From Limonium bicolor (lineage: Eukaryota > Streptophyta > Magnoliopsida > Caryophyllales > Plumbaginaceae): a stretch of 64,000 bases of DNA. The notes below the pieces were generated by a model. The model did no database searches. It had not been told where the DNA came from and saw nothing but the letters and a program-made list of their open reading frames with translations. Positions 1-8,827 of this stretch are shown piece by piece (position 1 is the stretch's first letter; each line of letters opens with the position of its first letter). The position numbers and the translations under genes are program-made. The stretch is taken from positions 458,918,251 to 458,982,250 of the forward strand of contig CM041777.1 in assembly GCA_023374045.1 (NCBI GenBank). Direction: 5' to 3'.

Positions 1-2268
1 CAATTCTCGCAGGGTAAACTGGGCTCGACCGACCTTGCAAGTTCGGTCGCAAGTTCGGTCTGGCCCAGACCCTGGTTTTCCTTTTTACATTCAACTCCAA
101 ACTTCACCCCATATACCCTAGTACACCCTAATCTCATTTAGGCACTTCAAATACACCTTAAGACATCCTTAAACACTCATAAAACTCATTTTCTAATTCC
201 TTAAGCCTTTACTTATTTCCTTGTAAAATTCCTTAACACTTACAACATTTTATACTAGGTTTCTAAATGGTGTTTCTCACCTATGATAACTACTATCCCA
301 AAATGCTTTCTCCTCATCTTAACATCATCTCTTAAGCACTATTTCTCACAACTAACTCCTTATGTCATTCTTGAAATTCTTTTCCAAGTTTACACTTTCT
401 CCTTATTTTACCAAAGTTTGCCTAAGTCTTTATCTAAGTCCAAAATGACTTTGGTACATACTAAAACCTCAAGCTCATGCCTAAGTCCTTTTGACATCCT
501 AAATCACCTTAATGCATGTTTCTTACACAAGAACAACACTTAACCAATCTAAACACCTCTTAACTTATCAAACTCATTTTAACTCTTAGAACTTCTCATT
601 TATTACCTAAATTTCGACATAGGTTCTCCTAGAACATTACTAAACCAAAACACATTGTTTTTACCAACAAACAACCAAGAAAACTTAAAAATCCATCAAG
701 CACTTATTAGACACAAACTCCACTCATAAAGCACTACATCACAATATAGTGCATAATTTAAATTGCATGGCACTTAGGCCCTTAAATGACATGGCTCTTA
801 GGCCCTTAAGATGCATAAATCATAAACACTGAATTTCCACAATATATTTGCCTTTAACCTGCAAATACACTCAACAACACATATGCCTTTTACTAAGCTC
901 TTGAGAACACTTTACTAAGTCATTCACCATTTGCTCTTTAGGTAGTTTTAACAAGCATTATAAGCTCATTTCTCCTAAGGCATTAAACAACATTAGGTTA
1001 GTAGATTTACCTCTCTTGCAAATAACTTCTTTCTTGTTTCCTTTAAAAACCGGTAGGGTATTTGATTCTTTGACAAGTTCTAAACAATATACAAACATTA
1101 TAATGAGTATTCAAGCTATAAGCTTCATCTCATTGTAAACCCTAATTTTACATTGTTTCAAAAACATTAATGTAGTTGTTTTTCCTTGCTCTTTGAAGAG
1201 AGTTTGAATATCTAACAAGAGAGGACTCCACCTAGTCCATGGAGAGTTGGAATGAAGCTAGAACAAAGTCACACAAAGTGCTCCTTCAATATGTATTTTC
1301 GGTTACCACAAAAACATGAAGGAAATGAAGTTTTTATTTGAGATTCCTTACCTAGAAGCAAAGGAGAGTAACAATATGTAAAAATACAAGCTCAAGCTCC
1401 GTCAATGGTGGAACTCCATGGCACCAAAATGGTGGTCTTGGAATTTTAAGAAGATAGAAATGAAGAGCTTGATGAGAGGAAGAGATTGGTGGTGTTTGTT
1501 TTTGATTTGAACAAGTGAGCTAGATTTTACAAGAGATCAAAGAAGAGGTTTAATGGAGGTGGTGTGGTATTACCGTGGAAGAGAAGGAAGAAGAGGGTGT
1601 GGAGCCGTGTGAATACAAGGGAAGAAATGAGAGAATGAGATAGAATTTGCTTTTGAAGATATTTATACTTTATAAAGTAAAAAGGTACTTAAGTAGTTTT
1701 ATTTATTTTCTTAACAAGCTAACAAGGGTGGTGTGTCACCAACCTTAAAAACCGGCCCCCAATAATAATGTGAGGGTATTATAGTCTTTATTTGTCAATT
1801 TAATTACTTATACAACATATGTTACAAATAGCTTATAAAAAATCACTATTCATGAAAACAATGCACATAGAAGTGAAATTTTTGATTTCCCATTGATATA
1901 GACATCAAATGTGATATTATAGTACACATATATATTAAGAGTAATGATGGACATCTAGCCACTCAAACTCATTTACAAGACAATTTTTCAAAAATGTGCT
2001 TTAAACTCCTTAAAGCACATTTTGTGTTTAAACTTGTTTTCAAGCTTGGTTTTATTTGGTAATTGGTTAAATATGTTCATTAGTGTATAAATGAGGTCTT
2101 GGTAAGTTCATTAGGTCTTAACCAAGTTTATCCCAAGCTTAGAGCACCTTTTGGCTCTTATTGACTTTAAGCACATTTTGTGTTTTCTTTTGTTTAAATT
2201 TGTTTACTAATGTTTCTAAGACTCATATTTAAGTGTTTATACAATATATTAAGGTTTGGGGTATTTCA
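1..2268 (-). repeat. 3' LTR of E1 (partial, cut by window edge)
   Basis: This stretch repeats 10322-12586 almost base for base. Read on the minus strand it starts TGAAATACCCC at 2268, directly after the polypurine tract, so it is the 3' LTR. The distal 1.6 kb, including the LTR end TGTTACA, lies left of the window. Positions 1-75 hold the last unit of the palindrome array described for 10051-10392. The small open frames seen here (for example 283-543) recur in the other LTR and have no protein features. Confidence 0.93.
1660..1667 (-). promoter_or_regulatory. TATA box of the E1 3' LTR
   Basis: The minus strand reads TATAAATA next to a perfect palindrome (TACTTTATAAAGTA). The same site is in the other E1 LTR at 11973-11980, and the identical octamer occurs in both E8 LTRs. 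It lies about 600 bp into the LTR, a plausible place for the U3 promoter. The start site itself is not visible. Confidence 0.55.
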
Positions 2269-2285
2269 ATCTACCCCCCTTAAAA
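2269..2285 (-). other. Polypurine tract of E1
   Basis: On the minus strand a purine run, TTTTAAGGGGGGTAGAT, ends directly at the first base of the 3' LTR (2268). This is the position required of the plus-strand primer in LTR retrotransposons. The same sequence abuts the 3' LTRs of E8 (39673-39690) and E7 (60484-60500). Confidence 0.85.
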
Positions 2286-2550
2286 GAACTTTGCCCTCAA
2301 AGTTCATACTTCCACATATCCTAAATATTAGAACACGGGAATACTTATAAACAATACTTCCATACATCATTAACAACCACTTACATACATTGGACACCAG
2401 GTCCATAAAACATAACATCGGGTACATAACATTGGACGCAAGGTCCATACAACATTATCCACATCATTCAGACACAACGGTCTGTAACATAACAACATAA
2501 CATAGACGATGTATTCAAATACACGTCGTACACACATAACCGAAACGGCT

Positions 2551-2584
2551 CTACCCCCCTTAAAAAGGGGTACGCCCCGTACCC
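2551..2584 (-). other. Second polypurine tract plus hairpin in the E1 3' UTR
   Basis: A second copy of the tract core TTAAGGGGGGTAG lies about 280 bp upstream, in element sense, of the real polypurine tract, just behind the chromodomain stop codon. Beside it is a perfect 7-bp hairpin at 2568-2584 (GGGTACG, loop CCC, CGTACCC). E8 has the same pair at 40063-40095 and E7 a covarying version at 61647-61681. The rest of the untranslated region 2286-2598 shows no coding features. Confidence 0.6.
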
Positions 2585-2598
2585 TATACACATAAGGA

Positions 2599-3087
2599 CT
2601 AAGAAGTAAACAATGACGGGTACTTCGCCTTCATCTTATCTTCCAGCTCCCAAGTGGCCTCCTCAACGTCCTGGTTAGACCAAAGAACTTTCACCAGTCT
2701 CACGGACTTATGGCGAGTGTCTCGAGTCTTAGTATCCAGAATCCGTACCGGAGTCTCCACTGATCGCATGGTCGGCTCTAAGGTTAGCCTTTCAGGCTGA
2801 AGCACATGAGACGGATGAGACATATACTTCTTCAACTGGGACACATGAAATACATCATGTACCTTGCCCAGCTCGGCGGGTAGGTCTAGTCTATAGGCTA
2901 CCGGGCCGATCCGCTCCGTCACAACATAAGGCCCCACATATTTTGGGCTCAACTTGCCCTTCTGGCCAAAACGGAATACTCCCTTCATGGGGGATACTCT
3001 CAAAAATACCTGATCGCCCACGGCGAACTCCAGGTCACGTCTGCGCACATCTGCGTACGACTTCTGTCTATCCTGAGCTGCCTTCAT
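2599..3087 (-). pseudogene. E1 pol, part 3: integrase C-terminus and chromodomain
   Basis: This frame of 162 codons holds the integrase C-terminal module around residues 45-75 (KLSPKYVGPY, then VAYRLDLP, the GPY/F-type motif) and a chromodomain-like tail around residues 110-160 (LVKVLW, EEATWE, YPSLF). In chromoviruses such domains are thought to guide integration to particular chromatin. The Met at 3087 is not a real start: the preceding integrase runs into the same residues after an apparent 1-nt deletion near 3100-3110. The stop at 2599 is the natural end of pol and is followed by the second polypurine tract. Confidence 0.85.
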
Positions 3088-3782
3088 GTTAGCCCGGATC
3101 TGGCGAACTTCTCCTGGACTTGTTCAAGATACTCTGGTCCTATAATGACCGTCTCACTCGACTCATCCCAGCATAATGGCGTGCGGCATGGTCTACCGTA
3201 CAAGGCCTGGAAGGGAGACATCTTGATCGAAGCGTGGTAACTGTTGTTGTAACTAAACTCGATCAGATGTAACCTATCAATCCAGCTGGTCTGAAAGTCA
3301 AGTGCACAAGCACGTAGCATATCCTCAAGTGTCTGAATGGTGCGCTCACTCTGACCATCGGTCTGTGGGTGAAACGCTGTACTCAATTTCAGTTCAGTAC
3401 CCAATGCCTCTCGTGTAGACTTCCAATATCTGGATAAGAATCTGGTATCTCTGTCAGATACAATCGTTTTCGGTACACCATGATGTCTTACAATTTCCTT
3501 ATCAAAGAGTTCTGCCAATCTTGCCACTTTCCAAGTGTCCTTCATCGGAATGAATCGGGCCACCTTGGTCAGTCGGTCAACTACAACCCATATCATATTC
3601 AGACCTCCCCTTGTAGGCGGAAGCCCTACTACAAAGTCCATGGAGATATCATGGAACTTCCACTCAGGCACTGGCATTGGCTGTACCATACCACCAGGCC
3701 GTCGGTGCTCAAACTTGACCTTCTGGCAAGTGAGACACCTCAACACATAATCACTTACATCTTCTTCATTCCAGTCCACCAA
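3084..3782 (-). pseudogene. E1 pol, part 2: integrase catalytic core
   Basis: This frame encodes the integrase core. The CLTCQ motif (residues 16-20) supplies the two cysteines of the N-terminal zinc module, whose histidines lie at the end of the upstream frame. The DDE triad is present: Asp49 in [10 protein letters not shown], Asp110 in VSDRD, and Glu146 in GQSER, with the D-35-E spacing of retroelement integrases. A frameshift near 3760-3780 separates it from the RT/RNase H frame and another near 3100 from the C-terminus. No catalytic residue is missing, so the damage is limited to small indels. Confidence 0.88.
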
Positions 3783-5970
3783 AAATACCTTTTCATACTC
3801 TTATACATCTTTGAAGCTCCGGGGTGAATCGAAGTAGTAGAACAATGGGATTCACTCAATATGCGCTCCTTCAACTCAGCGCCACTCCTAGGTATACACA
3901 ATCGGCCATTCAGCCTAATCAGGTCATCATCGTGGAGTCTGAAGTCGTACTTCTGACCCTCGAATGTGCCGTCAATAAGCTTCTGCCGGATCTCCAGCAT
4001 ATACTGATTCATCTGAGCACTCCGCACCTCTTCAACCAAGCCAGTATGGGAGACTAGCGAATGGAGAGAGTGTGCTCGGCGACTCAGTGCGTCAGCTACC
4101 ACATTTGCCTTACCCTCTTTATATTGCAGATTAATATCGTAGTCATTCAGAAATTCAACCCACCTTCTTTGCCTCATGTTCAACTCTTTCTGAGTGAACA
4201 AGTACTTTAAGCTTTTGTGGTCAGAATAAATCGTCACACTTACCCCATACAAATAATGTCGCCATATCTTCAATGCGAAGACAATGGCACCCAATTCTAA
4301 ATCGTGGGTAGGGTAGTTCTCCTCATGCTTCTTCAGCTGACGGGAGGCGTATGCTACGACCTTCCCGTGCTGCATCAATACACAACCCATACCTCTGCCT
4401 GATGCGTCGCAGTAGACCTCAAAACCATCTGGACCGTCTGGTATAGTCAGGACTGGTGCAGATGTCAGAGCATCCTTGAGACTCGTGAAAGAACTCTCAC
4501 AGTCGACTGTCCACTCGAATGGTGCATCCTTCTTCATTAAGGAAGTCATCGGCTTCGAGACACTGGAGAAGTCCCTCACAAACCTCCTATAATAACCTGC
4601 CAGACCGAGGAAGCTCCTGATATCGGTAACTGTCTTCGGCCTAGGCCAGGTGCGCACTGCATCTATCTTTGCCGGATCGACAGCGATCCCGGCCTCAGAA
4701 ATCACATGTCCAAGGAAGGATACTTGGTTCAACCAAAATTCACATTTCGAAAACTTTGCATACAACTGATTCCTCCTCAATGTTTGTAACACATTTCTCA
4801 GGTGGCTTTCGTGCTCACCTCTTGATTTAGAATACACAAGAATATCATCGATGAAGACTACCACTGACTTGTCCAACTGATCTTGGAACAAACGGTTCAT
4901 TAAGTCCATGAACTTAGCTGGTGCATTTGATAAGCCAAACGGCATAACTGTGAACTCATAATGCCCATACCTCGTTCTGAAAGCTGTCTTGATATCACTG
5001 TCACGGATGGCAATCTGATGGTATCCGGAACGTAAGTCTATTTTGGAGAATACTGATGCTCCCCTCAGCTGATCAAATAGATCGTCGATGCGTGGTAAAG
5101 GGTAACGGTTCTTCACCGTAACAGCATTCAGCTCTCGATAGTCAATACACAGGCGGAGGCTACCGTCCTTCTTCTTCACGAAGAGGACCGGCGCTCCCCA
5201 TGGTGAAACACTAGGGCGGATAAAGCCCTTGTCGAGTAGGTCTCTCAGCTGCTCCTTGAGCTCTGTCATCTCTGCTGGAGCCATACGATAAGGTGCTTTC
5301 GCAATGGGTCCAGTGCCCGGAACTAAGTCGATCTCAAACTCAACCTCTCGTGCTGGCGGCATGCCCGGCAGTTCCTTAGGAAATACATCAGGAAACTCCG
5401 ACACTACCGGCACATCTGGGCTAAACTCAGGGTCTCTCTCTATGTCCTGGACATAGCAGAGGTATACATCACTCCCTCGTCGTAACTCACGATACATGGC
5501 CATGGCGGTGATGATCTGAGTCGAAGGCTCCCTGGGCCTCTGGCGGTATGATATGGTAACCCCAGATGGACTCCGAAGAAGCAGTCGATGCTCGGCACAC
5601 AGGATTCTGCCCTTGTACCGCTCCAACCAGTTCATCCCGACAATCACATCAAATCCAAGTCCGTCGAACTCTATCAAGTCGATCGGAAACTCTTCACCTC
5701 TGATTCGTACAACAGCATCTCGGTGGTAGCGGGTACACCTGATCCGCTCTTTCGATGGGAGAGTGACCAAGAAGTCTGGCATCTCATCTCCATCTAACCC
5801 CAGCCTCTTCGCAAAAGATAGCGAAATAAATGTGTGTGAGGCTCCAGAGTCGAACAAGATCGATGCGTCCACGCCATTCACTGGAAAGGTACCGGTGAGG
5901 ATTGTGCCGCTCTTGCCGGCTTCTGCCTCATTGCAGACACTCAGTGTACCTCCCGTTCCGAGTGCACAGC
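3755..5970 (-). pseudogene. E1 pol, part 1: protease, reverse transcriptase, RNase H, start of integrase
   Basis: The open frame runs from 5968 without a stop; its first internal Met is at 5881. Counted from that Met, the aspartic protease has DSGA at residues 11-14. The reverse transcriptase has [13 protein letters not shown] near 260 and the active site FIDD at 343-346. RNase H follows, with YCDAS near 490, HDLE at 527-530 and SDHKSL near 555. The integrase zinc-module histidines sit near 679-686. The likely upstream boundary is a splice acceptor: AG at 5972-5971 precedes a phase-1 continuation that would join the donor of gag exon 3. E8 keeps the same AG and phase at 43481. The frame is whole until it shifts near 3770 inside integrase. 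The product would copy element RNA into DNA within Gag particles. Confidence 0.9.
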
Positions 5971-6154
5971 CTAATTCATTGGCAAACTAATAAGTACTGG
6001 GTAACAACACGGTTGATATACTTCAATAACTCCACTTTATTCATTAACACCTTCTCTTTACAACATTGTTGGTTTACATGGTTGATATAACTTAACACAT
6101 ACATAACTTCCTTAACATATACTGGCTTAACACATTACAGAATTATACAAGGCT

Positions 6155-6912
6155 TTAGAATTGTCTGAAGGTCAAATTCAAACGTCCGGGTTTCATGTGT
6201 GTGGCATTGATCACTGCCGACGGTGCGGTATTCAGTTTGATCTTCCTGATGCCATGATATAGCATCCTTGACTGCCCACCCATGATTAACACGTCTCCTG
6301 ACTTTAGTATTAACTTTCTTGCGAGATCAGCACGCTTCTGCTCGCCATACACAAACACTGCGGTATCACCAATGGACCAAGACACCACGGGTACTCCCTT
6401 ACTTAGAGACTCGGGTGACTCGTCCTTATCTTGGTGTAAACCTAACCGTCCACCTTTCTGGTAGAAGTTCACAATACACAAATCTGCTTCCACATTTGGA
6501 ATCGAATCCGTTTCAACTTGTTGAGCAATTCCCACGGCGTGATTAACAACCGCATGGAACTCCTCAGGTATACGTGGTACTTTTGCTCCATCTTCAGCTC
6601 GCACTTCTTGATATGACTTGGTGTAAGGGTTCCAGTCCTTACCCATGCACATCATCTTCAATTGCATTCTTGATCCGTTCGGATATTCAGGTGTGTAGAA
6701 ACCTCCAGGTTTAGCTCCAAGTTCGTCGCATCGTCTGATGACATGGATTTGTGCTTCCGGTGTCAGGTATCCATTTAAAAGTATCATACCTGGCTGGATA
6801 ACCTGACATTGCTCCATTGGAAAGTCGGTGATGTTGATGGTGGTTTCTTCAGGGTTTGGTGTGGGTGGGATTGGATAACATATATTGAAGGTTCCTTTAA
6901 GTTTAGAATCAT
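6155..6912 (-). CDS. AlkB-family 2-oxoglutarate/Fe(II) dioxygenase exon carried by E1
   Basis: The frame from the first Met (6817) to the stop at 6155 has 220 codons. Oxidative demethylation of alkylated nucleic acid is the known activity of AlkB proteins; the substrate here is not known. Fe(II) ligands are visible: His128 and Asp130 in LGLHQDKDE, and His188 in MLYHGI. The 2-oxoglutarate end has Arg212 and Arg218 in GRLNLTFR, and NFY at 117-119 fits the cosubstrate pocket. The N-terminal part (GGFYTPEYPNG, MMCMGKDWNPYT) resembles plant ALKBH1-like proteins. The same frame continues upstream of the Met to 6912, where AG precedes a phase-1 start, so it is probably exon 4 of a gag-AlkB fusion. 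The upstream part (TFNICYPIP) is nearly the same in E8, so it is probably translated. It ends with its own stop before pol. There are no frameshifts or missing key residues. Confidence 0.88.
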
Positions 6913-7039
6913 CTAATTAGGTGTCTTTCACACTATTCTTTAACTCTTTACTTACATGATAATACGCTTGGACTCATTAATACACATGCATGAAATGCGG
7001 TATGCAATCACTTATTACATTCAACAGTTTAGGCGGTAC
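6913..7039 (-). other. Putative intron 3 of E1 (gag to AlkB)
   Basis: The donor CCAG/GTACC follows base 7040 and the acceptor CTAATTAG precedes base 6912, giving 127 bp. Both flanking frames are in phase 1, so removal fuses gag exon 3 to AlkB with no stop. E8 has donor and acceptor at the corresponding places (44513 and 44375) with the same phase. The acceptor lacks a strong pyrimidine tract, so the call is inferential. Confidence 0.6.
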
Positions 7040-7381
7040 CTGGTCTAGAAGAGGGCCCTGGCGCCTCAGACCGGTCCACCACATTCAGGGCGGCCTTGCT
7101 AGGTCCCGACCCCTTCCCCTTCTGGGAATCAGTGTGCCTCTGATCTGTGGGTGGCTGGTTAGCCGTCTTCGGGCCATCAATAGCTGCTGTGGCCTTACCC
7201 TTCCACTGCCCTCTGGGCTTGTTAACTCTGCTGTTGGGGTTCCGGTAACACTCGTGGTCACGGTGACCCCACTTCTCGCAGTAGCGACACTGCACCTCAT
7301 TTCCCTTGCAGTCTTTGCCGGGGTGGTCTCCATTGCACCACTTACAGTAATAGTGGCGCTCCGGTCCAGAGCCCGTGCTAG
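7040..7381 (-). CDS. E1 gag exon 3: two zinc knuckles
   Basis: The exon encodes a nucleocapsid-like segment with two zinc knuckles. The first, CKWCNGDHPGKDC, has CX2CX3HX4C spacing, one residue shorter than usual; the second, CRYCEKWGHRDHEC, is a standard CX2CX4HX4C. A basic, Gly/Lys-rich tail follows. Such knuckles bind element RNA for packaging and priming. Both borders are phase 1. E8 keeps both knuckles and both spacings (44514-44892). If the donor at 7040 is not used, translation would run on to a stop near 7029. Confidence 0.8.
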
Positions 7382-7463
7382 CTGCTAATACAATACACAC
7401 TCAGTACTTGTTTCACAACTTATCAACATACACTTCACTTATCACACAAGATTAAATAATTAC
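7382..7463 (-). other. Putative intron 2 of E1 gag
   Basis: The 82-bp segment begins GTAATT after AAGG and ends TTAGCAG. The exon frames on both sides are in phase 1 and join at an alanine codon. E8 has an 83-bp intron at the same place. The frame going through carries in-frame stops in this segment, so removal is needed for a continuous Gag. Confidence 0.72.
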
Positions 7464-7725
7464 CCTTAGGTGGGTAAGAGCGTAGGGGCTTCGCCGCATA
7501 AGCATATGTGAGCTTCAGTGGCTCCTCAGCTGTGGTGGTTTGGGCTTGGCCCTTGTCACCCTGGTGCTGACTCTTCTGGGGTTGGGAATAAGGTTTCTTC
7601 TTCTTCTTTCCTCCCCCGTACCCCTGCGGACTCTGGCCCTCGCTCGTGGCCTTGCGCTTGTGCGCATTCTCCTCGTCCCTCAGACGGACGGTGATCTCCA
7701 CCTTAGCAGCGGCATGATAGCACTC
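7464..7725 (-). CDS. E1 gag exon 2: basic linker
   Basis: This exon of 262 nt links the capsid-like domain to the zinc knuckles. It starts ECYHAA, continues with a conserved RDEE segment, then a Lys-rich stretch (GGGKKKKKPYS) and ends KPLRSYPPK. It has no stop. E8 exon 2 (44976-45249) starts with the same ECYHAA and ends PLRSHPPK, while the low-complexity middle differs, as expected for a linker. The Met at 7701 is internal. Confidence 0.75.
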
Positions 7726-7830
7726 CTGAATTTAGGATGGTCAGTCATGCCCCGCAATACATACTCACAAACTCACATCAATACTCACTTGTAGACTACA
7801 CATATTCACATCACTCTTTATTTAAATTAC
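7726..7830 (-). other. Putative intron 1 of E1 gag
   Basis: Donor CAG/GTAATT follows 7831 and acceptor TTCAG/GAGTG precedes 7725, giving 105 bp in phase 0. This matches the consensus well, and E8 has the same donor and acceptor words around a 115-bp intron (45250-45364). Without splicing the gag frame ends two codons after the donor. Confidence 0.75.
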
Positions 7831-8500
7831 CTGCAAGGTAGTATACTCAGCTGGCCCCATCCCATAGCGAAGACGGTGGCTGAGACCGTTATAGAAACGG
7901 TTTACCAGCACCCGGTTCGAGTATCCCAGGTCCGGTAACAGGTGGACGAGGCCGGTGAATGCAGTGTAATACTCATCAACCGACACCTTGTCCCCCTGTC
8001 TCAGACTATCCAGCTCCAGGCGCTTGGCCTCTTGAACGTGCACAGGGTAGTATTTGGCTCGCAGCAGAGCCGTGTACTCCCTCCATCCAAACTGAGGATC
8101 CGCCATCCGGTCCTCTCTCACAAGCTTCCACCAGTTTTGTGCCGAACCCTTCAGGTAGTAAGCGGCAAGACGGACCTTAGCCTCTGCGGGTACAGCCAAG
8201 GTCTCGTAGGCGGTCTCCAACTCGGAGATGTACGCCTCCAGCTTACGGGTCGGTCTCCCCATGAAACAAGGGGGTCTCAAGTCTGCCAATGCCTTGACCC
8301 AATTGGTCTCTCGTGGCGGTGGCGGTGGTGGTTGAACCGGGCATTTGCCCTGCTGTATCGCAGCCACAAGCTGGGGTACCATCTGGGCTACAGCGGCTGC
8401 TACAGCCTCAGCCATAACCTGGGCCGTAGTATTCTCGCCCTGGTCACCCACATTACCGGTACCACTTCCGCGGACCTCTACCACGCGGTCTACCTGCCAT
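7831..8500 (-). pseudogene. E1 gag exon 1: capsid-like retrotransposon gag domain, frameshifted near the start
   Basis: The frame contains the conserved retrotransposon gag core: NWVKALADLRPPCF, then KLEAYISELETAYETL, AAYYLKGSAQNWW, KYYPVHV and LNRFYNGLSHRLRYGM-like segments. It would form the capsid shell. The likely start ATG is at 8498-8500 (MAGRPRGRG), by analogy with MSGRGRGRTRG of E8, but it is in a different frame from the rest, so a small indel near 8455-8490 disables it. The longer open frame beginning at 8541 only enters this region in the second frame and is not a real start. A proline run (PPPPPP) precedes the core in both elements. Confidence 0.82.
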
Positions 8501-8681
8501 CTGTATTCACATGAATATTCATTAGCAATATGCTTGCACACTTATCGGTCCAACGGTTGTAACGCTTCCCGACAATAAGGTATCTCCACACTTAGTTAGT
8601 GGTTAACTTTTCCATAATGTTCACTGAGGTAAATGTAGTTAGGTTTCCTAACTCGGTATTACCTAAGCTGGTATTCTAGTC

Positions 8682-8705
8682 ATCAGAGCGATACTTCGCT
8701 CTGAT
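8682..8705 (-). other. Perfect hairpin overlapping the primer binding site of E1
   Basis: Ten-base arms ATCAGAGCGA and TCGCTCTGAT flank a 4-nt loop, with no mismatch. One arm contains eight of the twelve primer-binding bases. E8 has the same hairpin with the closing pair changed on both sides (46222-46245 and 35773-35796). Confidence 0.75.
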
Positions 8706-8709
8706 ACCA
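8698..8709 (-). other. Primer binding site of E1 (initiator tRNA-Met type)
   Basis: The minus strand reads TGGTATCAGAGC, the complement of the 3' end of plant initiator methionine tRNA. It lies five bases after the LTR end, where minus-strand synthesis is primed in most plant Ty3/gypsy and Ty1/copia elements. E8 has the identical site. Confidence 0.92.
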
Positions 8710-8805
8710 CTTTTTGTAACACCCCTACTACGCACATAACACTAAATGAAATCGCAGCGGAAAAGAATAACTAAACAGTAACTAACGCTTCGGTGCTACA
8801 ACGCC

Positions 8806-8827
8806 GTCAACCACCCACGTGGTTGAC
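8806..8827 (-). other. 22-nt hairpin near the end of the E1 LTR
   Basis: Nine-base arms GTCAACCAC and GTGGTTGAC surround a 4-nt loop, all pairs perfect. It lies about 90 bp before the LTR end in element sense and is followed by a GGCGTTGTA-like word and then TTTTCCGCTG. Equivalent 22-nt hairpins occur at 13520-13541, 30552-30573, 35916-35937 and 46366-46387. Confidence 0.7.

Larger units (their letters stand above)
8501..8714 (-). other. Leader of E1 between the 5' LTR and gag
   Basis: This 214-bp untranslated leader starts with the primer binding site hairpin and then, in element sense, has a 6-bp stem GTTAGG-AAA-CCTAAC. It has no coding features. It corresponds to the structured leader of E8 (46028-46254). 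A role in packaging or dimerisation is possible but only inferred. Confidence 0.6.

Noticed and set aside
283..543. Open frame repeated at 10606-10947
   Set aside because: Both copies lie in the same LTR; they are AT-rich with no domain, and the shared sequence is explained by LTR identity.
6282..6546. Plus-strand open frames over the AlkB and gag regions
   Set aside because: They are shadows of the minus-strand coding exons, with no similarity to known proteins.
6155..6817. AlkB frame as a host gene or an endogenous plant RNA virus piece
   Set aside because: It is on the element strand between gag and pol, joined by conserved splice sites, and present at the same place in E8. No viral replicase sequence is nearby.
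8498..8541. Met at 8541 as the start of E1 gag
   Set aside because: The E8 gag starts at an ATG matching E1 8500, and sequence between 8541 and 8500 is not conserved as protein. The longer frame results from an indel.
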